Assembly (NCBI GenBank): GCA_030433395.1
Contig: JAUILX010000001.1
Span: forward strand, 1-44,238
DNA from: Chlamydiia bacterium
GTDB taxonomy: Bacteria > Chlamydiota > Chlamydiia > Chlamydiales > JACKPQ01
Direction of reading: 5' to 3'
DNA: 44,238 nucleotides
Shown here: positions 8,294-17,089 of the stretch, piece after piece
How the letters are laid out: each line of letters opens with the position of its first letter
Numbering within the stretch: the stretch's first letter is position 1
The notes under the pieces: generated by a model
Seen by the model: only the letters and a program-made list of their open reading frames with translations
Database searches by the model: none
Told to the model about the DNA's origin: nothing
Program-made: the position numbers and the translations under genes

Positions 8294-8503
8294 AATTTAG
8301 TGCAATACCAACTTTCAGAAATAAGAGCCTTGTTGTCCACAGAGCTGGTTTGTATAGTAGCCCGACTTGCGCCCTATTTTGCCAAAGGGGGTGAGCGAAG
8401 GGGTCAAGATACAAGCTGAGGACGAGCTAAGGTGGGTCCACCTTTTCGAGGAGAGAAGCGCCGTAGATTGATTCCTGCAGCCAGCCAATCTGGCAACAGG
8501 ATC

Positions 8504-8908
8504 TTAGGTGACTAAACTGATGCTGTAAGCGAGGATAAACAGCATAATCTTCAGCTGAAAATCTCTTTGAGTGACTGCGTGAATCGATATCAGTATAGGC
8601 TTTGTCGGTATAAATCACGGATTCATCAGGTAATGCGAGCTCAAAACGTTTAAATGCGCGCATATCACTCTCGCTTCCTGGTGTCATTACAAGCTCTATT
8701 GGTTCTTGGTTAGTTGTCGCTACCATGTGAATTTTGTAACCATAGAAATAGCGCTTTTTGCTTGCTCTTAAAGATGCGGATATTGCCGCAGACAGGCACT
8801 GGAAAGCTGTCTGCTACATATTCACCAGTATCATGATTCTCCTTAAAATATTGGGCTAAAGCAGCAAATATTGGGAAAAATAACTGCTGCAAAATGGATT
8901 CCACTTGA
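8504..8908 (-). pseudogene. IS982-like transposase remnant (deleted and frameshifted)
   Basis: Pieces of one transposase lie in different frames. The first frame carries QYFKENHDTGEYVADSFPVPVCGNIRI (DSFPVPVC being the IS982-type first catalytic region); a second carries SKKRYFYGYKIHMVATTNQ and VIYTDKAYTDI; the last, in another frame, carries IHAVTQRDFQLKIMLFIL and ends at TAA 8504-8506. At least two deletions with frame changes, one between NIRI and SKKRYF and one before IHAVT, plus a missing N-terminus, show that it is dead. About 205 bp between this and the MITE (8299-8503) hold nothing I recognise. Confidence 0.75.
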
Positions 8909-9292
8909 GTTATTTGCAAGGCTGCCGGCAAAACGTTCGTTAAAATATCGGGGGGAGTGGTGTTGGATGTGATCGAACATCTCCATACGTATGTCTGCTT
9001 GAAGTTTGGGAAGAGCTTTGGCCATTAAAAAGCCCATTGTTCTAGAAGCTATTTCTACGAAGATAACTAGGCATAAAGCTCCGATGATTGGGGATTTTAA
9101 TGCCTCCCACGCGGCTAATCGATCTCCCTCATAACGTGTAAATGTATCGATGACTAAACTTAAAATGTATGGCCAAATTAAAACATCCAAAGAATAGGCA
9201 AAACAGTCAATAACAAAAATAGCAATAAAGACTCACTTTTGAAACCTCATGAAATGCCAGATGTAGCCGAGGAGATCTTTGTATGAGCTCAT
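8909..9292 (-). pseudogene. N-terminal fragment of an ABC exporter (permease-ATPase type)
   Basis: Reading from ATG 9292, MSSYKDLLGYIWHFMRFQK is followed by an in-frame TGA at 9235-9233. The same frame then continues VFIAIFVIDCFAYSLDVLIW and onward for about 100 residues of ABC-transporter membrane domain (for example LPKLQADIRMEMFDHIQHHS and RYFNERFAGSLANN). It stops abruptly at about 8909, where transposase sequence begins. The fused membrane-ATPase exporter family normally has about 580 residues, so the ATPase half is lost. Both the nonsense codon and the truncation indicate a pseudogene. Confidence 0.75.
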
Positions 9293-9437
9293 GGTAATCA
9301 TAGCCTATAAGGTAACAAATTTTATCTGCGATAGCCATAGGCAATTTTAGCTTTTATAAAATGCGATCATTACGCTGAGTGGGAGATTAAGAAATTATGG
9401 TAGTGCTATTTTTTTGATAGGGCGTTAATCATTTTTT

Positions 9438-10298
9438 TCAGCTAATAAAAGAGATCGCGGACTTGATAAAACCTTCCCAATTATCAAGCCAAAGCAAATG
9501 ACCACATTTCGGGAAAACAATTAAATCAGAACTTTTGATGTGATTAATAATAAAATCAATTTGATTTTTATCAAATAATATTTCCTCTTCTCCCCATAAA
9601 ATCAAAGTTTTGCATTTTATTTTTTCAAGAGTATTTCGAAAATCGAACTTTTTGAGAAAATTTCCCCAACCATAATTAAGAACGGCAATGTTACTCGCAA
9701 TCGGGGGCATTGGTTTGTTTGGATTGAATGTTGTAGAATACAAAGGACCCATTACTCGGTAAAAGTTAGCTAAATCTTGTTCATTCTGAAATGATCCAGT
9801 CCAAATCTTTTCTGCCATTTTCTGTTGCTCAATAGAGCCTTTCAAAATTACATTGGCTTTTGCTTCTTTTTCAAACTCACTGCTTGCAGCTCCACCAATC
9901 AAAAGCAGTTTTTTCATACTATCGGGATATTTTATACAATAACCTAGAGCTGCAATCGATCCGTACGACTGCCCGAATACAATCAACTTATCAGGAGAAA
10001 TCTGTAGTTGAATACGCAATGCCTCTACGTCATCAATATAGTGCTCTAAAGAGCAATATTTCACTTCACTTTTCTGGCTGCTGCCGCACCCTCTTGGGTC
10101 GAATAGCACAACATTGATAAACGCAGATAACGTTTCTGCGATAGCATCATAAAGACTGTGGTCATTGCCAGGTCCTCCTGGTAATAACACCATAGTATCT
10201 CTGCTGCTAAGTTTAGGCTTAGAATATGCCTTGATGTAGAGCGTTGTTTGAGGAACCCCTTTTCTTAAAGGCAAATTAATTTTCAATTCTTGTAGCAT
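9438..10298 (-). CDS. alpha/beta hydrolase, proline iminopeptidase-like
   Basis: The chosen ATG at 10298 has AGGTGG six bases upstream; the longer frame would need a TTG at 10316. The 286-residue protein shows LLPGGPGNDHSLYD (oxyanion region), VVLFDPRGCGSSQK, the nucleophile elbow VFGQSYGS with Ser about residue 103, and a C-terminal PKCGHLLW with the catalytic His. The acid residue region reads ILWGEEEILFDKNQ. The HGGPG-like and DPRGCGSS motifs are typical of peptidase family S33, but substrate cannot be read. No terminator is clear in the flanking 145-bp gap at 9293-9437. Confidence 0.8.
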   Translation of the reverse strand: MLQELKINLPLRKGVPQTTLYIKAYSKPKLSSRDTMVLLPGGPGNDHSLYDAIAETLSAFINVVLFDPRGCGSSQKSEVKYCSLEHYIDDVEALRIQLQISPDKLIVFGQSYGSIAALGYCIKYPDSMKKLLLIGGAASSEFEKEAKANVILKGSIEQQKMAEKIWTGSFQNEQDLANFYRVMGPLYSTTFNPNKPMPPIASNIAVLNYGWGNFLKKFDFRNTLEKIKCKTLILWGEEEILFDKNQIDFIINHIKSSDLIVFPKCGHLLWLDNWEGFIKSAISFIS

Positions 10299-10403
10299 AA
10301 AAAACCACCTATCCAAATAATTTTGTTATATGTAACAATGTCGAGTTATTCAAGAAAAAGCGTTACGATGCCCATAGTTAATGTAGAAAATGATTTGCTA
10401 TCG

Positions 10404-10432
10404 TTGACACCTCGCTAAATAAAGAGTAAAAT
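10404..10432 (+). promoter_or_regulatory. promoter candidate of the suf operon
   Basis: TTGACA at 10404-10409 and TAAAAT at 10427-10432 are separated by 17 bp, close to the sigma-66/sigma-70 consensus. The expected start point is only two or three bases before the sufB ATG at 10442, so a transcript from here would be almost leaderless; the GGGGGG at 10433-10438 would lie outside it. An upstream promoter may also exist. Confidence 0.45.
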
Positions 10433-10441
10433 GGGGGGACT

Positions 10442-11860
10442 ATGACAGCTACCGATTATAAATATGGCTTTACAACGCCCATTGAGTCTGAAGTTTTTGA
10501 AAAAGGTCTCAATGAAGAGATTGTGCGCGCTATTTCAAAAATTAAAGATGAGCCGCCGTTCGTGCTTGAATTTCGCCTTAAGGCGTTTCGTGCTTGGGAG
10601 AAGATGAAAGAGCCTAAATGGCCCAACGTTAACTATCCACAGATTGATTTTCAGGATATGGCCTATTTTGCTCAGCCTAAAAAAAAGCAGAAGCTTGCTA
10701 GCCTCGATGAGGTCGATCCCGAACTTTTGCGCACGCTTGATAAGCTGGGGATCCCTGTTGAAGAGCAAAAGCAACTGACGGGTGTGGCAGTCGATGTGGT
10801 TTTTGACTCGGTCTCTTTAGGAACAACTTTTAGAGAAACTTTGGAAGCGGCAGGTGTCGTGCTTTGCTCAATTTCAGAGGCTGTGCAAAAATACCCTAAG
10901 CTTTTAGAAAAACATCTGGGGACGGTTGTTCCCTATAAAGATAATTTTTATGCAGCGCTTAATTCAGCGGTTTTTTCGGATGGCTCTTTTGTTTACGTTC
11001 CGGAAGGTGTGCGCTGTCCACTGGAGCTATCTACATATTTTAGGATCAATGAGCGCGAGACGGGTCAATTTGAGCGCACGCTGATTATTGCTGAAAAAGG
11101 CTCGTATGTCAGCTATTTGGAAGGGTGCACTGCTCCGGCATTTGACACTAATCAATTGCATGCTGCAGTTGTCGAACTGATTGCAGAAGAGCGCGCAGAG
11201 ATTAAATACTCAACGGTGCAGAATTGGTACTCGGGTGATCCAAAGACTGGAAAAGGCGGCATCTATAATTTTGTGACAAAAAGAGGTCTTTGCAAAGGCT
11301 ATGCGTCGAAAATTTGCTGGACTCAAGTGGAAGCGGGCGCTGCCATTACATGGAAATACCCCTCATGTGTTTTGAAAGGGGATGAATCGATTGGTGAGTT
11401 TTACTCTGTGGCCCTGACTAACGGAAAAATGCAAGCGGATACGGGAACAAAGATGTTGCACATTGGTAAAAATACGCGCTCGACAATCATTTCCAAAGGC
11501 ATATCAGCCGATGAGTCGCATAACACGTATCGCGGACTTGTTCATGTGGGTAAAAATGCTAAGGGCGCTCGTAATTACACGCAGTGCGACTCGATGCTTG
11601 TGAAAAACAAGTGCTCGGCAAACACTTTTCCGTATATCGAAGTACAACACCCAACAGCTGAAGTTGAGCATGAAGCGTCGACATCAAAGATGAATGAGGA
11701 TCAACTTTTTTATCTTCAGTCGCGAGGTCTTTCAAGAGAAGATGCAATCAACCTGGTTGTGAATGGGTTTTGCAAGGATGTGATTAAAGAATTACCGCTT
11801 GAGTTTGCTGCAGAGGCACAAAAATTATTAACGTTAAAACTAGAAGGCTCGGTTGGATAA
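10442..11860 (+). CDS. sufB: Fe-S cluster assembly scaffold SufB
   Basis: The 472-residue protein matches the usual SufB length. Diagnostic stretches are YVPEGVRCPLELSTYFRIN, LEGCTAPAFDTNQLHAAVV, KYSTVQNWYSGD and the C-terminal HEASTSKMNEDQLFYLQSRG ending with VVNGFCKDV. SufB forms the SufBC2D complex on which Fe-S clusters are built in the cytosol, with sulfur delivered from SufS. It is the first gene of a four-gene operon in the same order as in other chlamydiae (B-C-D-S), and its stop overlaps the sufC ATG by one base. Confidence 0.96.
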   Translation: MTATDYKYGFTTPIESEVFEKGLNEEIVRAISKIKDEPPFVLEFRLKAFRAWEKMKEPKWPNVNYPQIDFQDMAYFAQPKKKQKLASLDEVDPELLRTLDKLGIPVEEQKQLTGVAVDVVFDSVSLGTTFRETLEAAGVVLCSISEAVQKYPKLLEKHLGTVVPYKDNFYAALNSAVFSDGSFVYVPEGVRCPLELSTYFRINERETGQFERTLIIAEKGSYVSYLEGCTAPAFDTNQLHAAVVELIAEERAEIKYSTVQNWYSGDPKTGKGGIYNFVTKRGLCKGYASKICWTQVEAGAAITWKYPSCVLKGDESIGEFYSVALTNGKMQADTGTKMLHIGKNTRSTIISKGISADESHNTYRGLVHVGKNAKGARNYTQCDSMLVKNKCSANTFPYIEVQHPTAEVEHEASTSKMNEDQLFYLQSRGLSREDAINLVVNGFCKDVIKELPLEFAAEAQKLLTLKLEGSVG

Positions 11861-12561
11861 TGCTAGAAATCGAAAATCTAAAAGCTGAAATTGAAGGCCA
11901 GGTTATTTTAAATGGCTTAAATCTAAAAGTTGCGCCTGGTGAAATTCACGCTCTGATGGGACCAAATGGAGCTGGGAAATCAACGCTTGCAAAGGTGTGC
12001 ACAGGCCACCCTGCTTATGAGGTCGCTGAAGGTGATGTTTTGTTTGAAGGGAAGAGCATTTTGGAGCTGGACCCAGAGGATCGAGCAAAGCTTGGTCTTT
12101 TTATGAGTTTTCAATACCCTCTCGAGATCGCAGGCATCACAAATCGACAATTTTTAACGCATGCGATGAAAGCACGCGGTGTGCTTAAAAATCTTGATGA
12201 GTGCGCCGAAAGAATGCAGATCAAGCCAGAGTTTTTAGAGCGCGATTTAAACAGTGGCTTTTCAGGTGGTGAGAAAAAGCGTAATGAAATTTTACAACTT
12301 GTGGCACTTGATCCCAAACTTGCGATCTTGGATGAAACCGACTCGGGCCTAGATATCGATGCGATGCGTATTGTAGCAGATGGTGTGAATCACTGGTTTG
12401 CACAAGATAAAGGTTTAGTTTTAATCACACATTACCAGCGCTTGCTCGATTATATTAAGCCACACTTTGTCCATATTGTAATGGAAGGGCGTATTGTGCG
12501 CTCTGGCGGGCCAGAGCTTGCTCATGAGCTTGAAAAAACAGGGTATGCATGCTCGAATTAA
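11860..12561 (+). CDS. sufC: Fe-S cluster assembly ATPase SufC
   Basis: The 233-residue ABC-type ATPase has Walker A GPNGAGKST (about residues 34-42), signature SGGEKKRNEIL, Walker B LAILDETDSGLD and the switch His in VLITHYQR. The SGGEKKRNEI form and the ETDSGLD sequence are specific to SufC rather than to transporter ATPases. It drives conformational change in SufBC2D. It overlaps sufB by 1 bp and sufD by 13 bp. Confidence 0.96.
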   Translation: MLEIENLKAEIEGQVILNGLNLKVAPGEIHALMGPNGAGKSTLAKVCTGHPAYEVAEGDVLFEGKSILELDPEDRAKLGLFMSFQYPLEIAGITNRQFLTHAMKARGVLKNLDECAERMQIKPEFLERDLNSGFSGGEKKRNEILQLVALDPKLAILDETDSGLDIDAMRIVADGVNHWFAQDKGLVLITHYQRLLDYIKPHFVHIVMEGRIVRSGGPELAHELEKTGYACSN

Positions 12562-13643
12562 TTGATGAGATTAAAGCAGATGATGCTCTTTCAGCTTATC
12601 GGCAGAGTGCTGGCGAAAAGCTGCGTGCGTTGGGACTGCCCAGCGGCTTTAAGGAACCATTCAAATATATGCCTTTAGAGCGGTTCTACAAGGAGTCATT
12701 TAAGTTTGCATATGCCAAAAATAGTATCGATGTTAGTGAAGACATTGTTGTTTTGCCTTTAAGCGATGCTCTTAAGTCGTACCGCAGCATTTTAGATCCA
12801 AGGCTCCTAAGCTCTGAATCGGATCCTTTTGCACTTCTATCAAGAGCTCTGATGGGAGAGGGGCTGTTTATTTATGTGCCCCCACAAATCCAGATTGAAA
12901 AACCTATTGAAATTGTACAAAAATGCCTCAGGGGAAGCATAAGCGCTCCTTATGTCTTTATTGCGATGGGGCGAGGCGCAGTTGCTTCGTTTAAATTTAG
13001 TACGGAAGGCAATGGGTGCCATCTGCCTCAGATCGATTGTTTAGTCGAGGATGACGCCAGGCTAAATCTGTTGCATTATCGGGGCAGTGACTGGGAGTTT
13101 GAAGCCCTGCGCGCTACATTAAAGAAAAATAGCCAACTTTATTCCTATCATTTAGCGCGAGGTAGCAAAAGCCTGCGCAGCGATTTAAGAGTTAATCTAG
13201 CAGGTGAAGGGGCGTTAGCCACATTGAAAGGACTATCTGATTTAAAAGGGGATCATCAAGCGCATCAAAATATTTTGATTGAGCACGCTCAAGAAAATAC
13301 CCATTCTAACCAACACTTTAAAACGGTTCTTTGTGATGAGGCAAGATCAAGCTTTGAGGGCAAGATTTATGTGCATTCAAAGGCTCAACAAACGCGTGCA
13401 TATCAACTGAATAATAATTTGCTTCTTGGTGAAAAAGTTGTTGCCAATAGTAAGCCCAATCTCGAAATTTTTGCCGACGATGTAAAAGCGTCTCACGGCT
13501 GTACTATGACACAGCTTAATGAAGATGAGCTTTTTTATATCAAGAGTCGAGGCATTGATGAAAATAGCGCTAAAGCGATGCTAAAGACGGGTTTTTGCCG
13601 TGAAATTTATGATGAGGCGTGTGATGTCTTCGGTTCTATCTGA
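12549..13643 (+). CDS. sufD: Fe-S cluster assembly protein SufD
   Basis: The 364-residue SufB paralogue is weakly conserved in its N-terminal half, but carries the beta-helix and C-terminal landmarks HSNQHFKTVL, GKIYVHSKAQQTRAYQLNNN, SHGCTMTQLNEDELFYIKSRG and MLKTGFC. It pairs with SufB in the scaffold complex and helps iron acquisition. The ATG lies inside the end of sufC and the gene runs 20 bp into sufS, in keeping with coupled translation. Confidence 0.93.
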   Translation: MLELIDEIKADDALSAYRQSAGEKLRALGLPSGFKEPFKYMPLERFYKESFKFAYAKNSIDVSEDIVVLPLSDALKSYRSILDPRLLSSESDPFALLSRALMGEGLFIYVPPQIQIEKPIEIVQKCLRGSISAPYVFIAMGRGAVASFKFSTEGNGCHLPQIDCLVEDDARLNLLHYRGSDWEFEALRATLKKNSQLYSYHLARGSKSLRSDLRVNLAGEGALATLKGLSDLKGDHQAHQNILIEHAQENTHSNQHFKTVLCDEARSSFEGKIYVHSKAQQTRAYQLNNNLLLGEKVVANSKPNLEIFADDVKASHGCTMTQLNEDELFYIKSRGIDENSAKAMLKTGFCREIYDEACDVFGSI

Positions 13644-14796
13644 GTTAGATTTTCCTCAACTTGCAAATAGCGATTTGGTTTACCTTGATTCTGCAGCAAC
13701 GGCGATGACGCATCAATCTGTGATTGATGCTATGGATGCCTATTATACAAAAGAAAGGGGTACAGTTAACCGGGCAGTGTATCAACTTGCCCAACATGCG
13801 ACTCGAGCTTATCAAGGCGCAAGAGAGAGTGCAAAACAGTTTCTAAATGCAAATAGCTGTGATGAAATTGTTTTTACGAAAGGCACTACTGATGCGATCA
13901 ATCTTGTAGCTCATTCTCTGACGTTTAAACCAGGTGATGAAATTCTTATTTCTCAAATGGAGCATCACTCTAACATTGTGCCATGGCAAGCAGTGGCTAA
14001 AAGATTGGGTGCTGTGCTCAAGGTAATTCCTGTTACCCAAGATGGAGAGTTGAACATTGAGGCCTATGCACAGCTATTATCGCCTAAGACAAAGATTGTT
14101 AGCGTTGCACATATGACCAACGTCACAGCTACGATTTACCCAGTAAAAAAAATCATCAAGATGGCCCATGACAGAGGGGCTCTTGTCTTTTTAGATGGCG
14201 CGCAAGCGGCTCCCCATCTCACAATTGATGTGCAGATGCTTGATGTGGATTTTTATGCTTTTTCAGGTCATAAGGTTTATGGGCCTACCGGCATTGGTGT
14301 GCTTTATGGTAAATACGAGCATTTGGATGCCCTTGAGCCCTATCAACTTGGCTCGGACATGATTGATGAGGTTACATTTGAAAGATCGATTTATCAAAAG
14401 CCTCCTTTGAAGTTTGAAGCAGGTACACCTAATATTGCAGCGGTGATTGGTCTAGGAGCTGCCTTAAGGTTTTTGATGCGCTCTCCTAAAGATGATCATC
14501 TACTTAATTATGCACTTGCTAAGTTGCGCGAAATTCCTAAGATGAGAATTTTAGGAAATCCCGCTAATCGAGGACCTCTGATCTCATTTGTGGTTAAGGG
14601 GTGCCACTGCCTTGATGTTGCAACGCTACTTGATTTAAAGGGTATTTGCGTGCGTTCTGGGCACTTGTGTTCACAACCCACGATGAAGTTGTTTGGGTTG
14701 CACGAGGCGCTTCGTGTTTCTTTAGGTATTTATACAACTCAATCAGAAATTGACTATTTTATATCAGAGCTAAAAAATACTCAGACCTCATTGTAG
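13624..14796 (+). CDS. sufS: cysteine desulfurase SufS
   Basis: The 390-residue class V aminotransferase-fold enzyme is complete: YLDSAATAMTHQSVI, RAVYQLAQHATRAYQGAR, QMEHHSNIVPWQ (catalytic His), FLDGAQAAPH (Asp and Gln at PLP), FSGHKVYGPTGIGVLYGK (PLP Lys) and RSGHLCSQP (persulfide Cys). I start at 13624 (GAGG upstream) rather than at 13600, which gives the usual short N-terminus. It supplies sulfur to SufBCD. It contrasts with the second, degenerate NifS-like protein at 41655-42608. No sufE or sufU is visible here. Confidence 0.94.
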   Translation: MSSVLSELDFPQLANSDLVYLDSAATAMTHQSVIDAMDAYYTKERGTVNRAVYQLAQHATRAYQGARESAKQFLNANSCDEIVFTKGTTDAINLVAHSLTFKPGDEILISQMEHHSNIVPWQAVAKRLGAVLKVIPVTQDGELNIEAYAQLLSPKTKIVSVAHMTNVTATIYPVKKIIKMAHDRGALVFLDGAQAAPHLTIDVQMLDVDFYAFSGHKVYGPTGIGVLYGKYEHLDALEPYQLGSDMIDEVTFERSIYQKPPLKFEAGTPNIAAVIGLGAALRFLMRSPKDDHLLNYALAKLREIPKMRILGNPANRGPLISFVVKGCHCLDVATLLDLKGICVRSGHLCSQPTMKLFGLHEALRVSLGIYTTQSEIDYFISELKNTQTSL

Positions 14797-14811
14797 AGGT
14801 CTGTGTTTTTT
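14782..14811. terminator. bidirectional rho-independent terminator after sufS
   Basis: CAGACCTC (14782-14789) pairs perfectly with GAGGTCTG (14796-14803) around a 6-base loop. A T-run follows on the plus strand at 14805-14811, and on the minus strand AGTATTTTTTAG follows. It includes the sufS stop codon and serves both sufS and the convergent ankyrin gene. Confidence 0.85.
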
Positions 14812-15658
14812 AGTCTTTGCCGCCATGACGTGAGATGTATTTTGCTACATCTGGATGGTTTTGCAAGGTCGCTAGTTGAAGTGGGCTGACGTCATAGTTG
14901 TCACGAGCATTAACGTTAGCGCCTTTTTTTATGAGAAGCTTGGTGATATCAAGTAGACCATTTTCTGCGGCATACATCAGTGGCGTTTGTCCTTGTTGGT
15001 CTACAACGTCAACTTCGCTGCCAGCTTTTACTAGCTGAGATACAATTTCATTGTGGTCGTTAACAACAGCATAGCCAAGAGCTGTCAAACCATTTTGATC
15101 TTTTTTGGTGTGGTCGGTATTGTTCTCTAGCAGATATTCTACAGCATCTTTATTGCCAAGGCTTGCTGCAACCATTAGAGGTGTTATGCCTTGCTGATTT
15201 GATAGGTTGACATCTGCACCGGCTTCAAGGAGTCTTGTTAAAAGGAGATCGTTGACTGAGCCTTTTACATCAATGTAGGTTACAGAGCCGTTACGTAAAA
15301 TTTTAGGAATACTTTTATTGCCATTTTGTATAACGGCCATCAAAGGTGTAATGCCTCCTTTGGAAGCTTTATTGACGTCAATATTTTGGCTTACCAGGAG
15401 TTTGATTGCGGGGATGTTATTTTCTTCTATAGCCGAAATAAGAAATGTTTTTCCGTGTTTGTCGTAACTATTTATATCCTCTGTTTCATTTAAAAACTGC
15501 TGGTATTTCTTTACGAAATTGGCTTCGGCATTTGATGTAGCCATTTTAGTGGATAATTCGTTGGTGTAGCTGACGACGGCTTGAGTATTTTGATTGGAAT
15601 TGTTTTGGCATCCTAAAAGACATAGAGCTGCTATTCCAATTACTGTTTGATGTTTCAT
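14810..15658 (-). CDS. ankyrin-repeat lipoprotein
   Basis: The 282-residue protein starts after a perfect TAGGAGG site and has a lipoprotein signal peptide ending in LLGC (Cys about residue 16). From about residue 60 to the end it consists of ankyrin repeats, with repeat cores such as GKTFLISAIEENNIPAIKLL, GITPLMAVIQNGN, GITPLMVAASLGNKDAVEYL, GLTALGYAVVNDHNEIVSQL and GQTPLMYAAENGLLDITKLL. Ankyrin repeats bind proteins; here the position would be the periplasm or outer membrane, not the host cytosol, unless secreted. It precedes the MOMP-like cluster on the same strand and stands apart from it by a terminator. Confidence 0.88.
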   Translation of the reverse strand: MKHQTVIGIAALCLLGCQNNSNQNTQAVVSYTNELSTKMATSNAEANFVKKYQQFLNETEDINSYDKHGKTFLISAIEENNIPAIKLLVSQNIDVNKASKGGITPLMAVIQNGNKSIPKILRNGSVTYIDVKGSVNDLLLTRLLEAGADVNLSNQQGITPLMVAASLGNKDAVEYLLENNTDHTKKDQNGLTALGYAVVNDHNEIVSQLVKAGSEVDVVDQQGQTPLMYAAENGLLDITKLLIKKGANVNARDNYDVSPLQLATLQNHPDVAKYISRHGGKD

Positions 15659-15708
15659 GATAACCTCCTAGGTTTTTTCGAGATTAACAGAAATGGGAAT
15701 ACATGAGC

Positions 15709-15740
15709 AAAAAAAAAGAGCCTCCGGTAGGAGGCTCTTC
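15709..15740 (-). terminator. rho-independent terminator of the first MOMP-like gene
   Basis: On the minus strand AAGAGCCTCC-TACC-GGAGGCTCTT is a perfect 10-bp stem with a 4-base loop followed by nine T. It lies just downstream of the porin gene that ends at 15768. Confidence 0.9.
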
Positions 15741-15767
15741 TAGATTCAAGCTTTCTTGGCCTAGTGC

Positions 15768-16949
15768 CTAGAAGTCGAAGCGGAATTTTAGAGTCAACCC
15801 TTGGAAGGTTAAATCTCCATTGTCGCGCTGCGGCTGATTTAGAACGATATAGCGGTTCATGCCCCACCAAACTTGTTCTTCCCAACCAGCATCGATACCA
15901 AAATGATAGTCGTCGTTGCTAAACCACATTTCCCAGCGCAATCCTAGAGCTAGTTCCAGAACAGGTAAGACCGTGTTAAAATCATTTTCTGTGTCAACGT
16001 TTCTTGTTGTTATGCCGGTGTTGTTATCGAAGGTATCATCTCTACGTTCGATGTCAAGCCCGCTCCAAAGAGCTGATAGAGCAAAATTTCCATAGATGCT
16101 CCAGCTTTTTGTGAAGTGCCAAGCTGTATCCATACCTGTGCGAATTCCAATGCCCCAGTAGTCAAAGTCCTGCTTTATTGTTCTACGAGTGAGCAGGTTG
16201 CCAGCTGCTGTATTTCTTTCGCTGATAACTCTGTAGTCTTGACTCTGCCAAGAACCTTTGAGGCCATAATGAGGTCTTAGTGTGAGGTATTGGCTAACAA
16301 AGAAATTACGACCAAGCTCTAAATCAATAACGTTGAAATCAGAGTCCCACGATCCTCGAAGTACATTTGCCTGCGCTCCGCCATTCTGTAAATTTGTCAT
16401 GGTGTTATCATCGCGTACTGTTTTGTTTACATCAGTTGTAAGCCATGTGTACTCAGTAAAGATGTCCCAGCCATCGTGGCCAAGGTTTAGGCCTAGACCC
16501 ACTTTAAAGCCTGGTTCTAGGCTAAAGCTTGGTTCAAACACTTCACCTTGTGATGTTACAGTACCTGTTGATCCTGTCATTGCAAATTCTAAGCCTTCTT
16601 GACGGTAGGTCCAAAGGATGAAGTCGGCAGTAACGAACACATCTGCACCCATACATACACGAGGACCGGCATTTGGAGTGATTATTTTACATCCGGTAGC
16701 TCTGCAGTCGTCTATGATGATGCCCGCAGGAGGTGTATCGCAACGTGGCTGACATTTTGGCTCTGGTGGTTTAACGCAAGGAGGCGCAGGGCGCTCAACG
16801 CATTTTGGCTCTTCGGGACATTGTCTTACTGGTGGCGTTGGCGTTGGTTTGCAGGAATCCTCACCGCAGCTTCCTGCGCTAAGTGCAGTTGTCAATAGCC
16901 CACAGGTCATCGCAGCAACCGTCCAAAGTTTTTTGGTGTTGTTTTTCAT
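15768..16949 (-). CDS. MOMP-like outer membrane porin 1
   Basis: I start at 16949 (GGGAGAGC upstream; MKNNTKKLWTVAAMTCGLLT signal peptide), giving 393 residues. After a Cys- and Pro-rich segment (about residues 25-75, with many Cys) the porin part has the chlamydial MOMP-like hallmarks: AGPRVCMGADVFVTADFILW, PGFKVGLGLNLGHDGWDIF, ELGRNFFVSQYLTLRPHYGL, GWEEQVWWGMN and a C-terminal FRFDF. The final Phe is the BAM-recognition residue of outer-membrane beta-barrels. The Cys-rich head could form disulfide crosslinks in the envelope. Three tandem paralogues lie upstream. Confidence 0.85.
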   Translation of the reverse strand: MKNNTKKLWTVAAMTCGLLTTALSAGSCGEDSCKPTPTPPVRQCPEEPKCVERPAPPCVKPPEPKCQPRCDTPPAGIIIDDCRATGCKIITPNAGPRVCMGADVFVTADFILWTYRQEGLEFAMTGSTGTVTSQGEVFEPSFSLEPGFKVGLGLNLGHDGWDIFTEYTWLTTDVNKTVRDDNTMTNLQNGGAQANVLRGSWDSDFNVIDLELGRNFFVSQYLTLRPHYGLKGSWQSQDYRVISERNTAAGNLLTRRTIKQDFDYWGIGIRTGMDTAWHFTKSWSIYGNFALSALWSGLDIERRDDTFDNNTGITTRNVDTENDFNTVLPVLELALGLRWEMWFSNDDYHFGIDAGWEEQVWWGMNRYIVLNQPQRDNGDLTFQGLTLKFRFDF

Positions 16950-17038
16950 ATTTTTGCTCTCCCTATTCCTTATATTGGTAGGTCTGTTTCTTAAAATGCC
17001 AATCATCGATTGCCACTTCCTTTTTAACGTTAGGATCA

Positions 17039-17067
17039 CATTAACGGTTTAACAGATTATTTCACAA
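17039..17067 (-). promoter_or_regulatory. promoter candidate of MOMP-like gene 1
   Basis: TTGTGA (17067-17062) and TTAATG (17044-17039) with 17 bp between them lie about 90 bp upstream of the start codon. The -10 context CGTTAATGTGA is shared with the promoter candidate of MOMP-like gene 3. Confidence 0.45.
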
Positions 17068-17089
17068 CAGGGAAGTGAAATTTTTATGC

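Noticed and set aside
8427..8726. Apparent 99-residue independent gene
   Set aside because: It is one frame of the frameshifted IS982-like transposase; its last third is out of frame with the family's C-terminus.
15655..15885. Minus-strand frame of 76 codons before the ankyrin lipoprotein
   Set aside because: It is an alternative frame crossing the porin 1 end and its terminator.
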